A stretch of 60,328 nucleotides of DNA from Glycomyces dulcitolivorans. Its GTDB lineage: Bacteria; Actinomycetota; Actinomycetes; Mycobacteriales; Micromonosporaceae. Location of the stretch: the NCBI RefSeq assembly GCF_003265355.1, contig NZ_QFRW01000068.1, forward strand, positions 1 through 60,328, in the 5' to 3' direction. The notes under the pieces are model-generated. The model did not search any database and was not told the origin of the DNA. It saw nothing but the letters and a program-made list of their open reading frames with translations. Shown in pieces: positions 1-11,949 of the stretch (position 1 is the stretch's first letter; each line of letters begins with the position of its first letter). The position numbers and the translations under genes were made by a program.

Positions 1-13
1 GCCGCGAAGCGGC
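1..13. terminator. Possible terminator remnant at window edge
   Basis: GCCGC and GCGGC pair around a GAA loop. The same GAA loop closes the strong terminator at 1713-1746, so this may be the right part of a terminator of a gene cut off by the window edge. Without the missing flank this is a weak call. Confidence 0.3.
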
Positions 14-180
14 GCCCGGCCCTCCGGTTCGCTTGAGTGCTGTTCGGACCGCAACCCGGCGCGGGAATGAGCTTCCCTGTTTCCATTTCCGGGGCGAGAA
101 AGGCGGACATGGCACTGAGCATCGAAGGCCCGACTGCTGTCCGACCCCGCCCGGCGGGTCGATTCTTCCCGACATGGATT

Positions 181-215
181 TGTAGGGGTACAGTTTTATA
201 AACCGTACCCCTACA
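181..215. promoter_or_regulatory. 35-base palindromic operator/promoter
   Basis: Arms TGTAGGGGTACAGTTT and AAACCGTACCCCTACA pair in 15 of 16 positions around a TAT centre. The AT-rich middle contains TATAAA (197-202), a possible -10 element, so the palindrome probably overlaps the core promoter of the ATPase gene that starts 14 bases further on. A DNA-binding dimer, or the gene product itself, could repress here; this is inference. Bases 14-180 upstream show no convincing gene. Confidence 0.6.
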
Positions 216-228
216 AGTTGGAGGCCGG

Positions 229-1695
229 GTGGAGAAGCCGAGCGAGATGTTCGACCGGGACGGCGAATGGGCGGCGCTGGACCGGTTCGTTTCGAACGCG
301 AAGCCGGGCGCGACGCTCGGGGTGGTTTCGGGACGCCGAAGGCAGGGAAAGACCTTCCTGCTCGACGCGGTGGTCAGGGCGACCGGAGGCTTCTACTTCG
401 GGGCCACCGAGGCTGCCGACGCCGAGTCGCTGCGGCGGTTCAGCGACTCGCTCACCAGGTACGCGAATCCGCCGAGCGCGTTCCACTTCGCCGACTGGTT
501 CGAGGCGGTCGACGCACTCCTCGCACTCGGACGCGAGCGGCCGGTCCCGGTGGTCATCGACGAGTTCCCGTACCTCGCCCGCGCCAACCCCGAGCTGCCC
601 TCGATCCTCCAACAGGCGTTCGGCCCGCTGCGGCCCGAGCGGACCGGGTCCCGGACCCGGCTGCTGCTGTGCGGCTCGGCGATGTCCTTCATGGGACGCC
701 TGCTCTCGGGGTCGGCTCCGCTCCGCGGCCGCGCCGGACTCGAACTGCTGGTCGCGCCCCTCGACTTCCGGATGGCCGCCGAGTTCTGGGGAATCGGCGA
801 CCCTGCGCTGGCGGTGCGGACGCATGCGGTCGTCGGCGGCACCCCCGCCTATCCCAACGAGTTCCTCGGAGGCGATGTCCCGCGCGACCTCGACGACTTC
901 GACGACTGGGTGGTCAGGACCGTGCTCAACCCGCAGACGCCGCTGTTCAGGGAAGGGCGCTACCTGCTCGCCGAAGAGGCCGACGTGCGCGACCCGGCGC
1001 TGTACCTCTCAGTGCTCTCGGCGGTCGCCGACGGCAACTCGACCCGCAGTGGGATCGCCTCCTACCTGGAGCGCAAGGCGGTCGACATCGCCCACCCGAT
1101 CCAGGTCCTCGAAGACATCGGCCTGCTGCGGCGGGATGCCGACGCCTTCCGCCGCAACCGGTCGGCGCACCGCATCGCGGAGCCGCTCATCGCCTTCTAC
1201 GCCGGGATCATGCGGCCGATGTGGGACCAGCTCCAGCGGCCGGGCATGGCCCGGCGGGTATGGCAGGCGAGCCGGCACCGGTTCGCCAGCAAGATCCTCG
1301 GACCGCACTTCGAGCAGCTCGGCCGGGACTGGGCGATGTACCACGCCGACCCCGACCTCTTCGGCGGCCTGCCGACGACGGTGGCGAGCGGCGTGGTTCC
1401 CGACCCGGCCGCCAAGACCTCGCACGAAGTGGACGTCGCGGTGATCGCCGCCTCCGACGAGGGGCGACCGCGACTGCTCGCCATCGGGGAGTCGAAATGG
1501 CAGGACACCATGGGCCGGGGCCACCTGGACCGGTTGGAGCGCATTCGGACCCTGCTGGCCGCGTCCGAAAGGTTCGACACTTCCGGCACTCGCCTCATGT
1601 GCCTCTCGGGTGCGGGATTCAACGGGCACCTCGCGGGGCTGGCCGCGGAGCGGAGCGACGTCCTCCTGGTCGGCCTCGACGATATGTACGCCTGA
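229..1695 (+). CDS. AAA/STAND-like ATPase with C-terminal DUF234 nuclease-fold domain
   Basis: This 488-residue protein is typical of the 'archaeal ATPase' P-loop family. The N-terminal half has a Walker A, GRRRQGKT (about residues 35-42), and a Walker B, VVIDEFPYL, with the family's Asp-Glu. A winged-helix-like middle follows. The C-terminus carries D402 and GESK (E421-x-K423), a PD-(D/E)xK pattern seen in DUF234, so DNA or nucleotide cleavage is possible but unproven. GTG at 229 follows GGAGG (220-224) at a short 4-base spacing; ATG 247 with GGAGAAG is an alternative start. It stands alone between a palindromic promoter and a strong terminator, with no partner gene. Cellular role is unknown; defence or regulatory roles are speculation. 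Confidence 0.8.
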   Translation: MEKPSEMFDRDGEWAALDRFVSNAKPGATLGVVSGRRRQGKTFLLDAVVRATGGFYFGATEAADAESLRRFSDSLTRYANPPSAFHFADWFEAVDALLALGRERPVPVVIDEFPYLARANPELPSILQQAFGPLRPERTGSRTRLLLCGSAMSFMGRLLSGSAPLRGRAGLELLVAPLDFRMAAEFWGIGDPALAVRTHAVVGGTPAYPNEFLGGDVPRDLDDFDDWVVRTVLNPQTPLFREGRYLLAEEADVRDPALYLSVLSAVADGNSTRSGIASYLERKAVDIAHPIQVLEDIGLLRRDADAFRRNRSAHRIAEPLIAFYAGIMRPMWDQLQRPGMARRVWQASRHRFASKILGPHFEQLGRDWAMYHADPDLFGGLPTTVASGVVPDPAAKTSHEVDVAVIAASDEGRPRLLAIGESKWQDTMGRGHLDRLERIRTLLAASERFDTSGTRLMCLSGAGFNGHLAGLAAERSDVLLVGLDDMYA

Positions 1696-1712
1696 GTCCC
1701 TATAGCGCCAGG

Positions 1713-1746
1713 GGCCGGGAACCGCGAAGCGGTTCCCGGCCTTTTC
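1713..1746 (+). terminator. Strong intrinsic terminator
   Basis: A perfect 13-base stem (GGCCGGGAACCGC with its complement, 1713-1725 and 1729-1741) closes on GAA and is followed by TTTTCTT. It ends the ATPase gene and may also stop the converging roadblock gene. Confidence 0.9.
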
Positions 1747-1786
1747 TTGCACGTGCGATCTGCAGAACCGCAGACCTGACGAAGTG

Positions 1787-2203
1787 TCAGTGCTGCTGCT
1801 GGTACTGGGTGGCGTACATCTGGCGGGCCGCGGGGGTGAGGGCCGGGCCGACCTGGTTGATGAGGTTGGCGAGTTCGTGGCCGACCTGGCCGATGTCGCA
1901 GTTGAGGCCGGCGAGGGCGAGGATGCTCGCGCCGCTCGACACCGACATCGAGAACATGAAGCCGCCGTTCATCTCCGTGAGGTTGGAGATGACCGGGTCG
2001 GCCTGGAGCGACCGGGCCGCGCCGGCGAGGAGGCTCGTCAGACCGGAGGCGATGGCGGACAGGCGCTCCGCCTCGTCCCTGGGCAGGGTGTTGTTCGAGG
2101 CGATGAGCAGACCGTCCGCCGCCACGGCGATCACGTGCGTCACGTGCGGCACCCGGCCGACGAAGTCGTTGAGAAGGAAGTCCAGTTGCGCGCTAGTGGT
2201 CAT
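1787..2203 (-). CDS. Roadblock/LC7 domain protein (CvnB-like)
   Basis: This roughly 138-residue protein shows the Roadblock/LC7 pattern: HVIAVAADGLLIASN near the N-terminus, then an AASGLTSLL-type helix and GGFMFSMSVSSGASILAL strand region. In actinobacterial conservons, CvnB proteins of this size partner a membrane sensor kinase (CvnA), a DUF742 protein and a Ras-like GTPase. Here the kinase lies directly upstream, but DUF742 and GTPase genes are absent. ATG 2203 is preceded by GGAG at 8 bases; an in-frame ATG at 2221 overlaps the kinase stop (ATGA) and is the alternative start. Likely cytoplasmic, acting as a dimer near the kinase. Confidence 0.88.
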   Translation of the reverse strand: MTTSAQLDFLLNDFVGRVPHVTHVIAVAADGLLIASNNTLPRDEAERLSAIASGLTSLLAGAARSLQADPVISNLTEMNGGFMFSMSVSSGASILALAGLNCDIGQVGHELANLINQVGPALTPAARQMYATQYQQQH

Positions 2204-2217
2204 GGTCGATCTCCGGG

Positions 2218-4728
2218 TCATTTCTCATTGTGGGGTCCAGCGGTCCTGCTACTCGAAAGGCCGCGGGCGTACGCGGAGTACGTCGCGCCGATGCTCCGGG
2301 GATTGCGTTCGATGGCAATGTTCTCCTGGCCCGGGCTCGGGGCGACCGCGCCGGGGACCAGGTTGGTCATCGGGTCCCGTCGCGGCAGGCCGTTCGGGCC
2401 GAACGCCGGTGCCGGTTTCGATTGGGGCAGCATCTGCCCTGCTCGCAGGGACGGGTCCGCGTGGACCACGGTGACATCGAACTTGATCTCCGGGAGCTCG
2501 GAGAGCAAGGCCGTCGTCGAGGTGGAGAGTACCGGGAGCGGACGGGTGTCGTCCACTGCGGAGACTCGCTGGCTCGGGCCGGCTGGAAGCGCCTTCTGTT
2601 CGGGCGCAACGTGTCTGGGCTGGCGCTGCTGCGGGACCTGGTTCGGGTCGCCGCCGTCGGGTCGGGCGAAGAGCGGGGCGTTGCGGCGCGGGCGCGGCAG
2701 CGGGATGGTGCGGCCGCCCTCGACCGAGCGCGCGGCGGGCGCCCGGCGCGGAGGCGGGGTGAACGAGAGCAGCGTCCCGGGGACGGCGATCTCGGCGACC
2801 ACGCCGCCGCCGATGGACGGCCGCAGCTCGACCTCGATGCCGTGCCTCCCCGAGAGGAAGCCGACCACGGTGAGCCCCATGGCCTGCATGGCCTCCAGGT
2901 CCACCGGGGTGTCGCGGCGGAGGCGGTCGTTGAACCGCTCCATCCGGTCCGGCTCGATGCCGATGCCGTGGTCGCGCACCTGGATGATGACCTTGCCGGT
3001 CAGGACCCTGGCGGTGATCTCGGCGGCGGACTCGGAGTAGCGGGTCGCGTTGTCCATCAGCTCGGCGAGCAGCTGGACGACGTCGTCGACGTAGTCGGCC
3101 TTGACCCACGCGCCCTCGTCGGCGGCGGCCTCGATGCGCGTGTAGTACTCGATGCGGCTCTGGGCCGCGATGAGCACGTCGTCGAGCGAGGCGTCGGTGG
3201 TGCGGACCTTCGCGGCGGACGAGCCGCCGAGCACCAGCAGCGAGTCGTTCGCGCGCCCGATGAGCGAGGCCAAGTGGTCCAGGCGGAACAGCCGCTGGAG
3301 GCGCTCGGGGTCCTGCTCGTTCTGTTCCGCCGCATCGAGTTCGGCGGTGAGGCGGCCGGTGAGCGAGTGGCCGCGGCGGGCGAGCCGGACGAAGATCGCG
3401 CCGACGTGGTACCGCAGGAGGGCCTGCTGCGCCGAGACGCGGATGGCCTCGCGGTGGACGATGTTGAACGCCTCGCCGACCTCGCTGAGCTCGTCGTCGC
3501 CGCGGACCCGCATCGGCGGGGTCGTGCGCGCGGCGTACTCGAACGGGCTGAGCCCGCCCAGGCCCTGCTGCTGGTCGACGCGCTTGACGGCCTGCGGGAG
3601 GTCGACCATGGCGATCTGCCGGGCCGAGCCCGACAGGTCCCTGAGGCCGCGGGTGACGGAACGGCCGATGGTGAACGCGATGATGAACGCGATGGCGAGC
3701 GCGACGATCGCGATGCCCGACTCGATGAGCAGGCGCTGGATCGCGGCCTCGCTGACGGCGTTCGCCTCGTCGGTGGCCTCGTCGAGCGACTCGGTGATGA
3801 GCGCCGACGTGTCGGTGTGCCGGGCGTCGTAGGCGGCCATGAGCGCGTAGTGCTCGACCTCCTGCGACTCGTCGGATCGCGAGCCGGCGATCGTGGACTC
3901 GAACGCGTTGGCGTCGCGGGCGTCGGAGGAGCCGATGCCGCCCACTTCGAAGACGGCGGCGTCGGGGTCGGTCTGGGCGACGATGCGGCGGTACTCGTTC
4001 AGGGACTCCTCGCGGGCGGCGGTGAGCCGCATGAAGGTCCGGTGCTTGCCCGCGAGCGGCTTGCCGTCCTCAAGGGACAGCACCAGCATGCGGATCTGCT
4101 CGGAGTACTCGTCGATGGTCGACAGGAGGCTCGCGGTGCGCACGATCCGGGTCAGCTCGGCGGTCCCGGCGAGGTCGACCGCGTGGTCGAGCACGGCCGA
4201 CAGGCGCCCGACCATCGAGTTGTACACCGTCAGGTGGACCGCTTCCACCGTGCCGCCCGAGACCGCGTCGCGCGCGGTCTCCAGCCGCTCCAGCGGGGCG
4301 TCGGCGCGGTCGAGCAGCGCCTCCGACTCCGCGTCGAGGGCGAGGGTCCGGCGGGTCGCGGCGAGTTCTTCGAGGGCCTCGCCGGTGGCGGCCTCGTGGT
4401 TCGCGAAGGACGTCGCGATCGCCTCGGCGTCGGTGCTGCCGGTCTGCTCCTGGTACACGAGCCTCGCGGCGTCCTTGCGCTCGGCCTGGATCGCGGCGAT
4501 GACCGCGTTCACGTCGCGGGCGAGTTCGACCGCGTCGGCGGTCGCGCCGATGTCGCGGGCCTCGTCGGCCGACTCGACCAGCCGGAGCGCCACCATTCCG
4601 GCCAGGGTGAGGGCCGGGACGAGCAGCATGATCGTCAGTTTGGTCCGGATTCGCATGCGGGACCAGGGACCGCCGCGCGGCTGCCGCTTCGTTCGCGACG
4701 GCGGGGACTCGGCTAGCTCATCGTTCAT
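2218..4728 (-). CDS. NIT-domain sensor histidine kinase (CvnA-like)
   Basis: This 836-residue membrane kinase has one N-terminal transmembrane helix (about 30-50), an extracytoplasmic helical region resembling the nitrate/nitrite-sensing NIT domain, and a second helix (about 335-355). A HAMP-like linker, the conservon-type LFRLDHLA segment, and an ATPase domain with ELMDNATRYS (N box), DHGIGI and a glycine-rich C-terminal lobe follow. The last 200 or so residues are Pro/Arg-rich and low in complexity. It overlaps the roadblock gene by four bases, so the two are co-translated. No response regulator is adjacent. The ligand is not established by sequence; nitrate sensing is only a family name. 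Confidence 0.87.
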   Translation of the reverse strand: MNDELAESPPSRTKRQPRGGPWSRMRIRTKLTIMLLVPALTLAGMVALRLVESADEARDIGATADAVELARDVNAVIAAIQAERKDAARLVYQEQTGSTDAEAIATSFANHEAATGEALEELAATRRTLALDAESEALLDRADAPLERLETARDAVSGGTVEAVHLTVYNSMVGRLSAVLDHAVDLAGTAELTRIVRTASLLSTIDEYSEQIRMLVLSLEDGKPLAGKHRTFMRLTAAREESLNEYRRIVAQTDPDAAVFEVGGIGSSDARDANAFESTIAGSRSDESQEVEHYALMAAYDARHTDTSALITESLDEATDEANAVSEAAIQRLLIESGIAIVALAIAFIIAFTIGRSVTRGLRDLSGSARQIAMVDLPQAVKRVDQQQGLGGLSPFEYAARTTPPMRVRGDDELSEVGEAFNIVHREAIRVSAQQALLRYHVGAIFVRLARRGHSLTGRLTAELDAAEQNEQDPERLQRLFRLDHLASLIGRANDSLLVLGGSSAAKVRTTDASLDDVLIAAQSRIEYYTRIEAAADEGAWVKADYVDDVVQLLAELMDNATRYSESAAEITARVLTGKVIIQVRDHGIGIEPDRMERFNDRLRRDTPVDLEAMQAMGLTVVGFLSGRHGIEVELRPSIGGGVVAEIAVPGTLLSFTPPPRRAPAARSVEGGRTIPLPRPRRNAPLFARPDGGDPNQVPQQRQPRHVAPEQKALPAGPSQRVSAVDDTRPLPVLSTSTTALLSELPEIKFDVTVVHADPSLRAGQMLPQSKPAPAFGPNGLPRRDPMTNLVPGAVAPSPGQENIAIERNPRSIGATYSAYARGLSSSRTAGPHNEK

Positions 4729-4756
4729 CTAGGGGTTCCTTCGGCGGGCGCCGGCG

Positions 4757-7159
<2,403 letters not shown>

Positions 7160-7160
<1 letters not shown>

Positions 7161-8038
7161 CAGACCTCCCTGACCTTGACGTGGCCGAAGAGGCCCCGCG
7201 GCCGGATCACGAGCACCGCGAACAGGAGCGCGAAGGCGACCATGCTCTTCCAGGTGGAGTCGAACAGGTGGATCGTCATGGCCTCGGCGACGCCGAGGAC
7301 CACTCCGGCGGCCATGGCGCCCCACAGGGAGCCGAGGCCGCCGAGGATGATGACCGCGAAGCCGACCAGTTCGATCGAGGCGCCGAGGTCGCGCCCGGCC
7401 TGGCCGAGGTTGAGCGCGAGCAGGGCGCCGGCGACGGTGCCGAGGGCCGACGAGAGCGCGTACGTCCCGGCGGTCACCCGGCCCACGTTGACGCCGAGAA
7501 CCTTTGCGGCCGTTGGGTTCTCGGCCACGGCCCGCATGGATCGCCCCAGCGGGGTGGCCGAGACGAGCCAGGCGAGTCCGAGCATGAGCACCAGGGCCAG
7601 AGCGAGCGTTACCAGCTGCGTCGAGGTGACGCGGATGCCGGCGAACTCGAAGAGCCGGCTGGGGAAGTAGTCCGTCGCGAAGCTCTTCGGCTCGGTGCCG
7701 TAGCGGGCCTGGAGCAGCGCGATGACGACGCCGCCGAGGGCGACGGAGGAGATGAGGCCGGCGAAGTGCTCGTCGTCCCGGCCGCGCAGCGGCCGGAACG
7801 CGATGCGCTCCACCAGGACCCCGGCGAGCGCCCCGAACAGCGCCACCACCGGGAACAGGATCCACACCGGGATTGCGGTCCGCGCCGCGACCTCGATGCC
7901 GACGAACGCGCCGGCCGTGAACACCGCCGGGTGGGCGAGGTTCAGGTGGCGGAGCACGCCGAAGACGAGCGTGAAGCCGATCGCGAAGAGCGCGTAGATC
8001 GAGCCTGCGAACACGCCGTTCGCCAACTGTTGCAGCAT
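7160..8038 (-). CDS. livH: Branched-chain amino acid ABC permease LivH
   Basis: A 292-residue polytopic membrane protein of the LivH class. MLQQLANGVFAGSIYAL, GFTLVFGVLRHLNLAHPAV and the C-terminal GGLGSLWGAMAAGVVLG region are family hallmarks. It forms the translocation channel with the LivM half of the next gene. Its stop overlaps the livMG ATG by one base, and livK lies 57 bases upstream, which places it firmly in the liv operon. Confidence 0.93.
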
Positions 8039-8095
8039 GTCTGTCCTGTACGGAGGTGGGGGGACGGGGGGTCCGCCGGGGTTCCGGCGAAGGTT

Positions 8096-9271
8096 CTAGA
8101 GGATGGTGAAGACGCCGTCGCGGATGATCTGGACGACGGGCTCCTGGTGGACCTCGCCGTTCTCGTCGATCGAGATCGGGCCGAGGATGGAGTCGTATTC
8201 GAGGATCTGGCCGAGGTTGTCCTTGATGGCCTCGCGGTTCGCGTCGCAGTCGGCGCGGATCGCCTGGTCGAGCAGGTAGGCGGCGGTGTACGCCTGGGCG
8301 GCGAACTGGTCGGGCGCGCGGCCGTACTTCTCGGTGTAGTTGGCGATGAACTCGGCGTTGCCGGTGGTGTCGGAGGCCGCGCTCCAGGCGCCGCCGACGA
8401 TGAGGCCCTCGGCCGCGTCTTCGAGCAGGCCGATGAGGACGGGGGAGTTGAAGGCGTTGCCGCCGACGATGGGGGCTTCGATGCCGAGCTCGCGGGCCTT
8501 CTTGACGAGCGGGACGGTCGCGCCGGGCAGGGCCGAGAGGATGACGGCGTCGGGGTCGGCGTCCTGGACGGCGGTGAGCTGCGCCGTGAAGTCGGTGTCA
8601 GCGGTCTCGAAGGTCTCTTCGGCGACGATCTCGATGCCCTCTTCGGTGAGGACGTCCTTGATCGTGTTGAAGGCCGAGGCGGTGAACTCGTCGGCGCTGT
8701 CGTAGAGGACGGCGACCTTGGTCAGGCCCAGGGACTCCTTGGCGGCCGGGATGCTCGCGGCGAGGGCGACCTCTTCGGGCAGCGAGGCGCGGAAGATGTA
8801 GTCGCCGATCTCCGGGATGCCCTCGGCGGTCGTGGAGACGCCGAGCGCGGGGACGCCGGCGCTCTGCGCGTCGGTGTAGGTCGTGAAGGCCATGTTCGAG
8901 AGGGTCGGGCCGACGATGGCGCTGACCTCGTCGCGGTTGATGAGCTTCTCGAATGCGGCGACGGAGTCCTCGACGGTGGTCTTGTCGTCCTCCTGGATCA
9001 CCTCGTAGGTGATTCCGCCGGCGGCGTTGAGCTCCTCGAAGCCCATTGCCAGTCCTTCTTGCTGGTAGGCGCCGGCGAATGCGGCGGCCTCGGTCAGGCT
9101 GAAGACGGCGCCGATCTTGACGGTCTCGTCGATGGTGCAGTCCTCGCCGGCGCCCGAGCCGGAGAGGGCGCTGTCGGAGGAGGCTTCATTCGTGTCTTCC
9201 GAGACACAGGCACCGGTCGCGAGCAGGGCGGCAACGGCCAAGGCCGCGCCGGTGGTGGATTTGAGGCGCAT
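8096..9271 (-). CDS. livK: Branched-chain amino acid binding lipoprotein LivK
   Basis: A periplasmic-binding-protein type I receptor of 391 residues. The N-terminus MRLKS, a hydrophobic stretch and the lipobox LATGAC with Cys22 mark a lipoprotein anchored outside the membrane. KIGAVFSLTEAAAFAGAYQQ is the usual first strand and ligand loop. An in-frame start exists further upstream (9394), but it would place about 41 residues before the signal peptide, so ATG 9271 is preferred. It is the first gene of the liv operon. Ligands may be branched-chain amino acids, amides or urea; the sequence alone does not decide. Confidence 0.92.
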   Translation of the reverse strand: MRLKSTTGAALAVAALLATGACVSEDTNEASSDSALSGSGAGEDCTIDETVKIGAVFSLTEAAAFAGAYQQEGLAMGFEELNAAGGITYEVIQEDDKTTVEDSVAAFEKLINRDEVSAIVGPTLSNMAFTTYTDAQSAGVPALGVSTTAEGIPEIGDYIFRASLPEEVALAASIPAAKESLGLTKVAVLYDSADEFTASAFNTIKDVLTEEGIEIVAEETFETADTDFTAQLTAVQDADPDAVILSALPGATVPLVKKARELGIEAPIVGGNAFNSPVLIGLLEDAAEGLIVGGAWSAASDTTGNAEFIANYTEKYGRAPDQFAAQAYTAAYLLDQAIRADCDANREAIKDNLGQILEYDSILGPISIDENGEVHQEPVVQIIRDGVFTIL

Positions 9272-9581
9272 GTTCTTCCTTGATCGGAAAAGATGATTAG
9301 AGAGGCTGGTGGGGTCTTTGGTGGGGAAGCCGCCGTCTCGTGGGGGAAAGGGCGGCACGCAGGCCACCTTATAAGGACGGTCGGGCACGCACAAGACCGG
9401 ACAAGAATAAGTTTTGTCGGCTTCTGGGCTTTACCGTGGTCAATAAGGGACGACATCGCGCATTCACAGAATTGTTGCGAACTGGTGTACGGGCGACAGT
9501 GCACTGTAGGCGGTCGCGCGATCACACTGCGTGCGCGTCCCGTCGCGCTCCCGGCCCTGATCGTGTGACGGCCCTCGCGTC
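9272..9581. other. Divergent intergenic region between livK and miaB
   Basis: About 310 bases without a convincing gene. It is more AT-rich than its surroundings (for example around 9370-9450) and must hold the livK promoter on the minus strand. I see no clear operator. Small open frames across it lack coding character. Confidence 0.6.
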
Positions 9582-9587
9582 TATCCT
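9582..9587 (+). promoter_or_regulatory. -10 element for leaderless miaB
   Basis: TATCCT lies at -12 to -7 relative to GTG 9594. The spacing puts the transcription start on the start codon. The GGGGAG between the two is too close to work as a normal ribosome binding site. Confidence 0.6.
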
Positions 9588-9593
9588 GGGGAG

Positions 9594-11102
9594 GTGGCTG
9601 TCAACGGTGTGAAGACGTACCAGGTGAAGACGTACGGCTGTCAGATGAACGTGCACGACTCCGAGCGCATCGGGGGCCTGCTCGAAGCGGCCGGGTACGT
9701 CCCGGTCGCGAGCGACGGCGCCCCCGACCTCGTCGTGTTCAACACCTGCGCCGTGCGCGAGAACGCCGACAACAAGCTGTACGGCAACCTCAGCCACCTG
9801 GCCCCCGCCAAGCGCGAGAACCCCGACATGCAGATCGCCGTCGGCGGCTGCCTGGCGCAGAAGGACCGCGGCGAGATCGTCAAGCGCGCCCCCTGGGTCG
9901 ACGCCGTCTTCGGCACCCACAACATCGGCTCGCTCCCGGCCCTGCTGGAGCGCGCCCGCCACAACCGGGCCGCCGAGGTCGAGATCCTCGAATCCCTGGA
10001 GACGTTCCCCTCCACGCTCCCGACCAAGCGCGAGTCCACCTACTCCGGGTGGGTCTCGATCTCCGTGGGCTGCAACAACACCTGCACGTTCTGCATCGTG
10101 CCCGCGCTGCGCGGCAAGGAGAAGGACCGCCGCCCCGGCGAGATCCTCGCCGAGGTCCGCGCCCTGGTCGCCGAGGGCGTCACCGAGGTGACCCTCCTGG
10201 GCCAGAACGTGAACACCTACGGCGTCGAGTTCGGCGACAAGCTCGCCTTCGGCAAGCTCCTGCGCGCCTGCGGGGCGATCGAGGGCCTGGAGCGCGTGCG
10301 CTTCACCAGCCCGCACCCGAAGAACTTCACCGACGACGTCATCAGCGCCATGGCCGAGACCCCGAACGTGTGCCACTCGCTGCACATGCCGCTCCAGTCC
10401 GGCTCGGACAAGGTGCTCAAGGAGATGCGCCGCTCCTACCGGTCCGGCAAGTACCTGGAGATCATCGACAAGGTCCGCGCCGCCATGCCCGACGCGGCCA
10501 TCACCACCGACATCATCGTGGGCTTCCCCGGCGAGACCGAGGAGGACTTCCAGGCGACCCTCGACGTGGTCGAGCAGGCCCGCTTCTCCAGCGCCTTCAC
10601 GTTCCAGTACTCGATCCGCCCCGGCACCCCGGCCGCGACCATGGACGACCAGATCCCCAAGGCCGTCGTCCAGGAGCGCTACGAGCGCCTCGTCGCCCTG
10701 CAGGAGCGCGTCTCCTGGGAGGAGAACCGCAAGCTCGAAGGCACCGTCGTCGAAGTCCTCGTCACCGTCGGCGACGGCCGCAAGGACGAGGCCACCGGGC
10801 GCCTCTCGGGCCGCGCCCGCGACGGCCGCCTCGTCCACTTCAACGTCACCCCTTCGCAGGCCGACCCCACCGGGAACGCCGAGGGCGTCCGCCCCGGCGA
10901 CGTGATCACCACCCGGATCACCTACGGCGCCCCGCACCACCTCGTCGCCGACGGTGAAGTCCTCTCGCACCGCACCACCCGGGCCGGCGACGCGTGGGCC
11001 TCCGGCAAGGCCACGAAGCTCCCCGGCGTCAGCCTCGGCATGCCCTCGATCGGCAAGAAGCCCTTGCCGAAGCAGGACGCGCCCGGCTGCGGCTCCTGCT
11101 GA
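9594..11102 (+). CDS. miaB: tRNA-2-methylthio-N6-dimethylallyladenosine synthase MiaB
   Basis: This 502-residue radical-SAM methylthiotransferase converts i6A37 to ms2i6A37 in tRNAs reading UNN codons. The N-terminal UPF0004 domain has Cys16, Cys52 and Cys86, which bind the auxiliary 4Fe-4S cluster. The radical-SAM motif CNNTCTFC (C160, C164, C167) follows, then a C-terminal TRAM domain. [11 protein letters not shown] is diagnostic for MiaB rather than RimO. Its substrate is made by MiaA, encoded at 18.0 kb. The GTG start is supported by a -10 hexamer at leaderless spacing. The gene ends CGSC. Confidence 0.96.
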   Translation: MAVNGVKTYQVKTYGCQMNVHDSERIGGLLEAAGYVPVASDGAPDLVVFNTCAVRENADNKLYGNLSHLAPAKRENPDMQIAVGGCLAQKDRGEIVKRAPWVDAVFGTHNIGSLPALLERARHNRAAEVEILESLETFPSTLPTKRESTYSGWVSISVGCNNTCTFCIVPALRGKEKDRRPGEILAEVRALVAEGVTEVTLLGQNVNTYGVEFGDKLAFGKLLRACGAIEGLERVRFTSPHPKNFTDDVISAMAETPNVCHSLHMPLQSGSDKVLKEMRRSYRSGKYLEIIDKVRAAMPDAAITTDIIVGFPGETEEDFQATLDVVEQARFSSAFTFQYSIRPGTPAATMDDQIPKAVVQERYERLVALQERVSWEENRKLEGTVVEVLVTVGDGRKDEATGRLSGRARDGRLVHFNVTPSQADPTGNAEGVRPGDVITTRITYGAPHHLVADGEVLSHRTTRAGDAWASGKATKLPGVSLGMPSIGKKPLPKQDAPGCGSC

Positions 11103-11148
11103 CGCGCCGCATGAGACGCCCGTCGCCCGCCCGTGCCAGAATCGGGCG

Positions 11149-11949
11149 ATGGAACAGGAAATCGACGTACAGGCCATGCGCGACCAGATGTACGGGGAGC
11201 TGGACCTGGGGTCCCTGACGATCTTCTCGGGGTCCTTCATCAACTACGGGTACTGGGGCGACCTCGCCGCCGACCGCGACATCACTCTCGCGGAGCGCAC
11301 CGCCAGCCAGGCCGAGCTGTACCGGCGGGTCGTCTCGCGCCTGCCCACGCCCCCGGGCGTGGAACTGCTCGAACTCGGCTCCGGGATCGGCGTCGGCACG
11401 GCCCTCGTCGCCCGCGAGTTCGCCGCCTACGTCTCGGGACTCGACCGCTCCGCGGCCCAGCTCGCCCGCGCCGCCGAGGCGAACGCCGACGACCTCGAAC
11501 GGCTCTCGGGCCGCCTGTCCTTCCACGAGGGCTCGGTCACCGAGATCCCCTTCAAGGACGACTCCTTCGACGGCGTCTACTCCGTCGAGGCCCTCCAGCA
11601 CGTCGACGACCTCGCCGCCGTCGCCCGCGAGGCCCGCCGGGTCCTCAGACCCGGCGGGCGCTTCGCGGCCGCGACGTTCTTCGCCCCCGACGACACCGAC
11701 ACCCCGGTCGCCGACCTCATCGAGACCGTCGCCTCCGGCGTCGACGTGGTCCGCCCCGTCGGCGCCTTCGCCGCCGACCTGGAGGCCGCCGGCTTCAAGG
11801 ACGTCGCGGCCGAACCGATCGGCGAGCACGTGTGGCGCCAGTTCGACCGCTGGGTCGCCCAGACCGAGTACCGCGACTCCTGGGGCCGAAACTGGCTGCG
11901 CTGCTACGAGAACGGCTGGATCGACTACTACGTCCTGACCGCGGCCTAG
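11149..11949 (+). CDS. Class I SAM-dependent methyltransferase
   Basis: A 266-residue Methyltransf_11/UbiE-like enzyme. Motif I is LELGSGIGVGTALVA, the acidic second motif is SGLDRSAAQLARA, and GVYSVEALQHVDD plus RVLRPGGRFAAATFF complete the fold. The N-terminus (FSGSFINYGYWGD) resembles small-molecule C- or O-methyltransferases, but the substrate cannot be told. ATG 11149 is preceded by CAGAAT at -12 to -7, a plausible leaderless promoter. Its stop overlaps the stop of the converging ABC transporter gene by a shared CTAG. Confidence 0.82.
   Translation: MEQEIDVQAMRDQMYGELDLGSLTIFSGSFINYGYWGDLAADRDITLAERTASQAELYRRVVSRLPTPPGVELLELGSGIGVGTALVAREFAAYVSGLDRSAAQLARAAEANADDLERLSGRLSFHEGSVTEIPFKDDSFDGVYSVEALQHVDDLAAVAREARRVLRPGGRFAAATFFAPDDTDTPVADLIETVASGVDVVRPVGAFAADLEAAGFKDVAAEPIGEHVWRQFDRWVAQTEYRDSWGRNWLRCYENGWIDYYVLTAA

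Noticed and set aside
109-201. About 30-codon open frame before the ATPase
   Set aside because: It runs into the palindrome, has a weak ribosome binding site, and resembles no protein.
2230-4716. 828-codon open frame opposite the sensor kinase
   Set aside because: GC bias keeps the antisense frame open; its translation is low-complexity Gly/Arg/Val-rich with no domain, while the minus strand encodes a clear kinase.
7161-7865. N-terminal extension of LivM up to 7865
   Set aside because: The extension is antisense-like Arg/Gly-rich sequence overlapping livH; the TGATG junction and family start support 7160.
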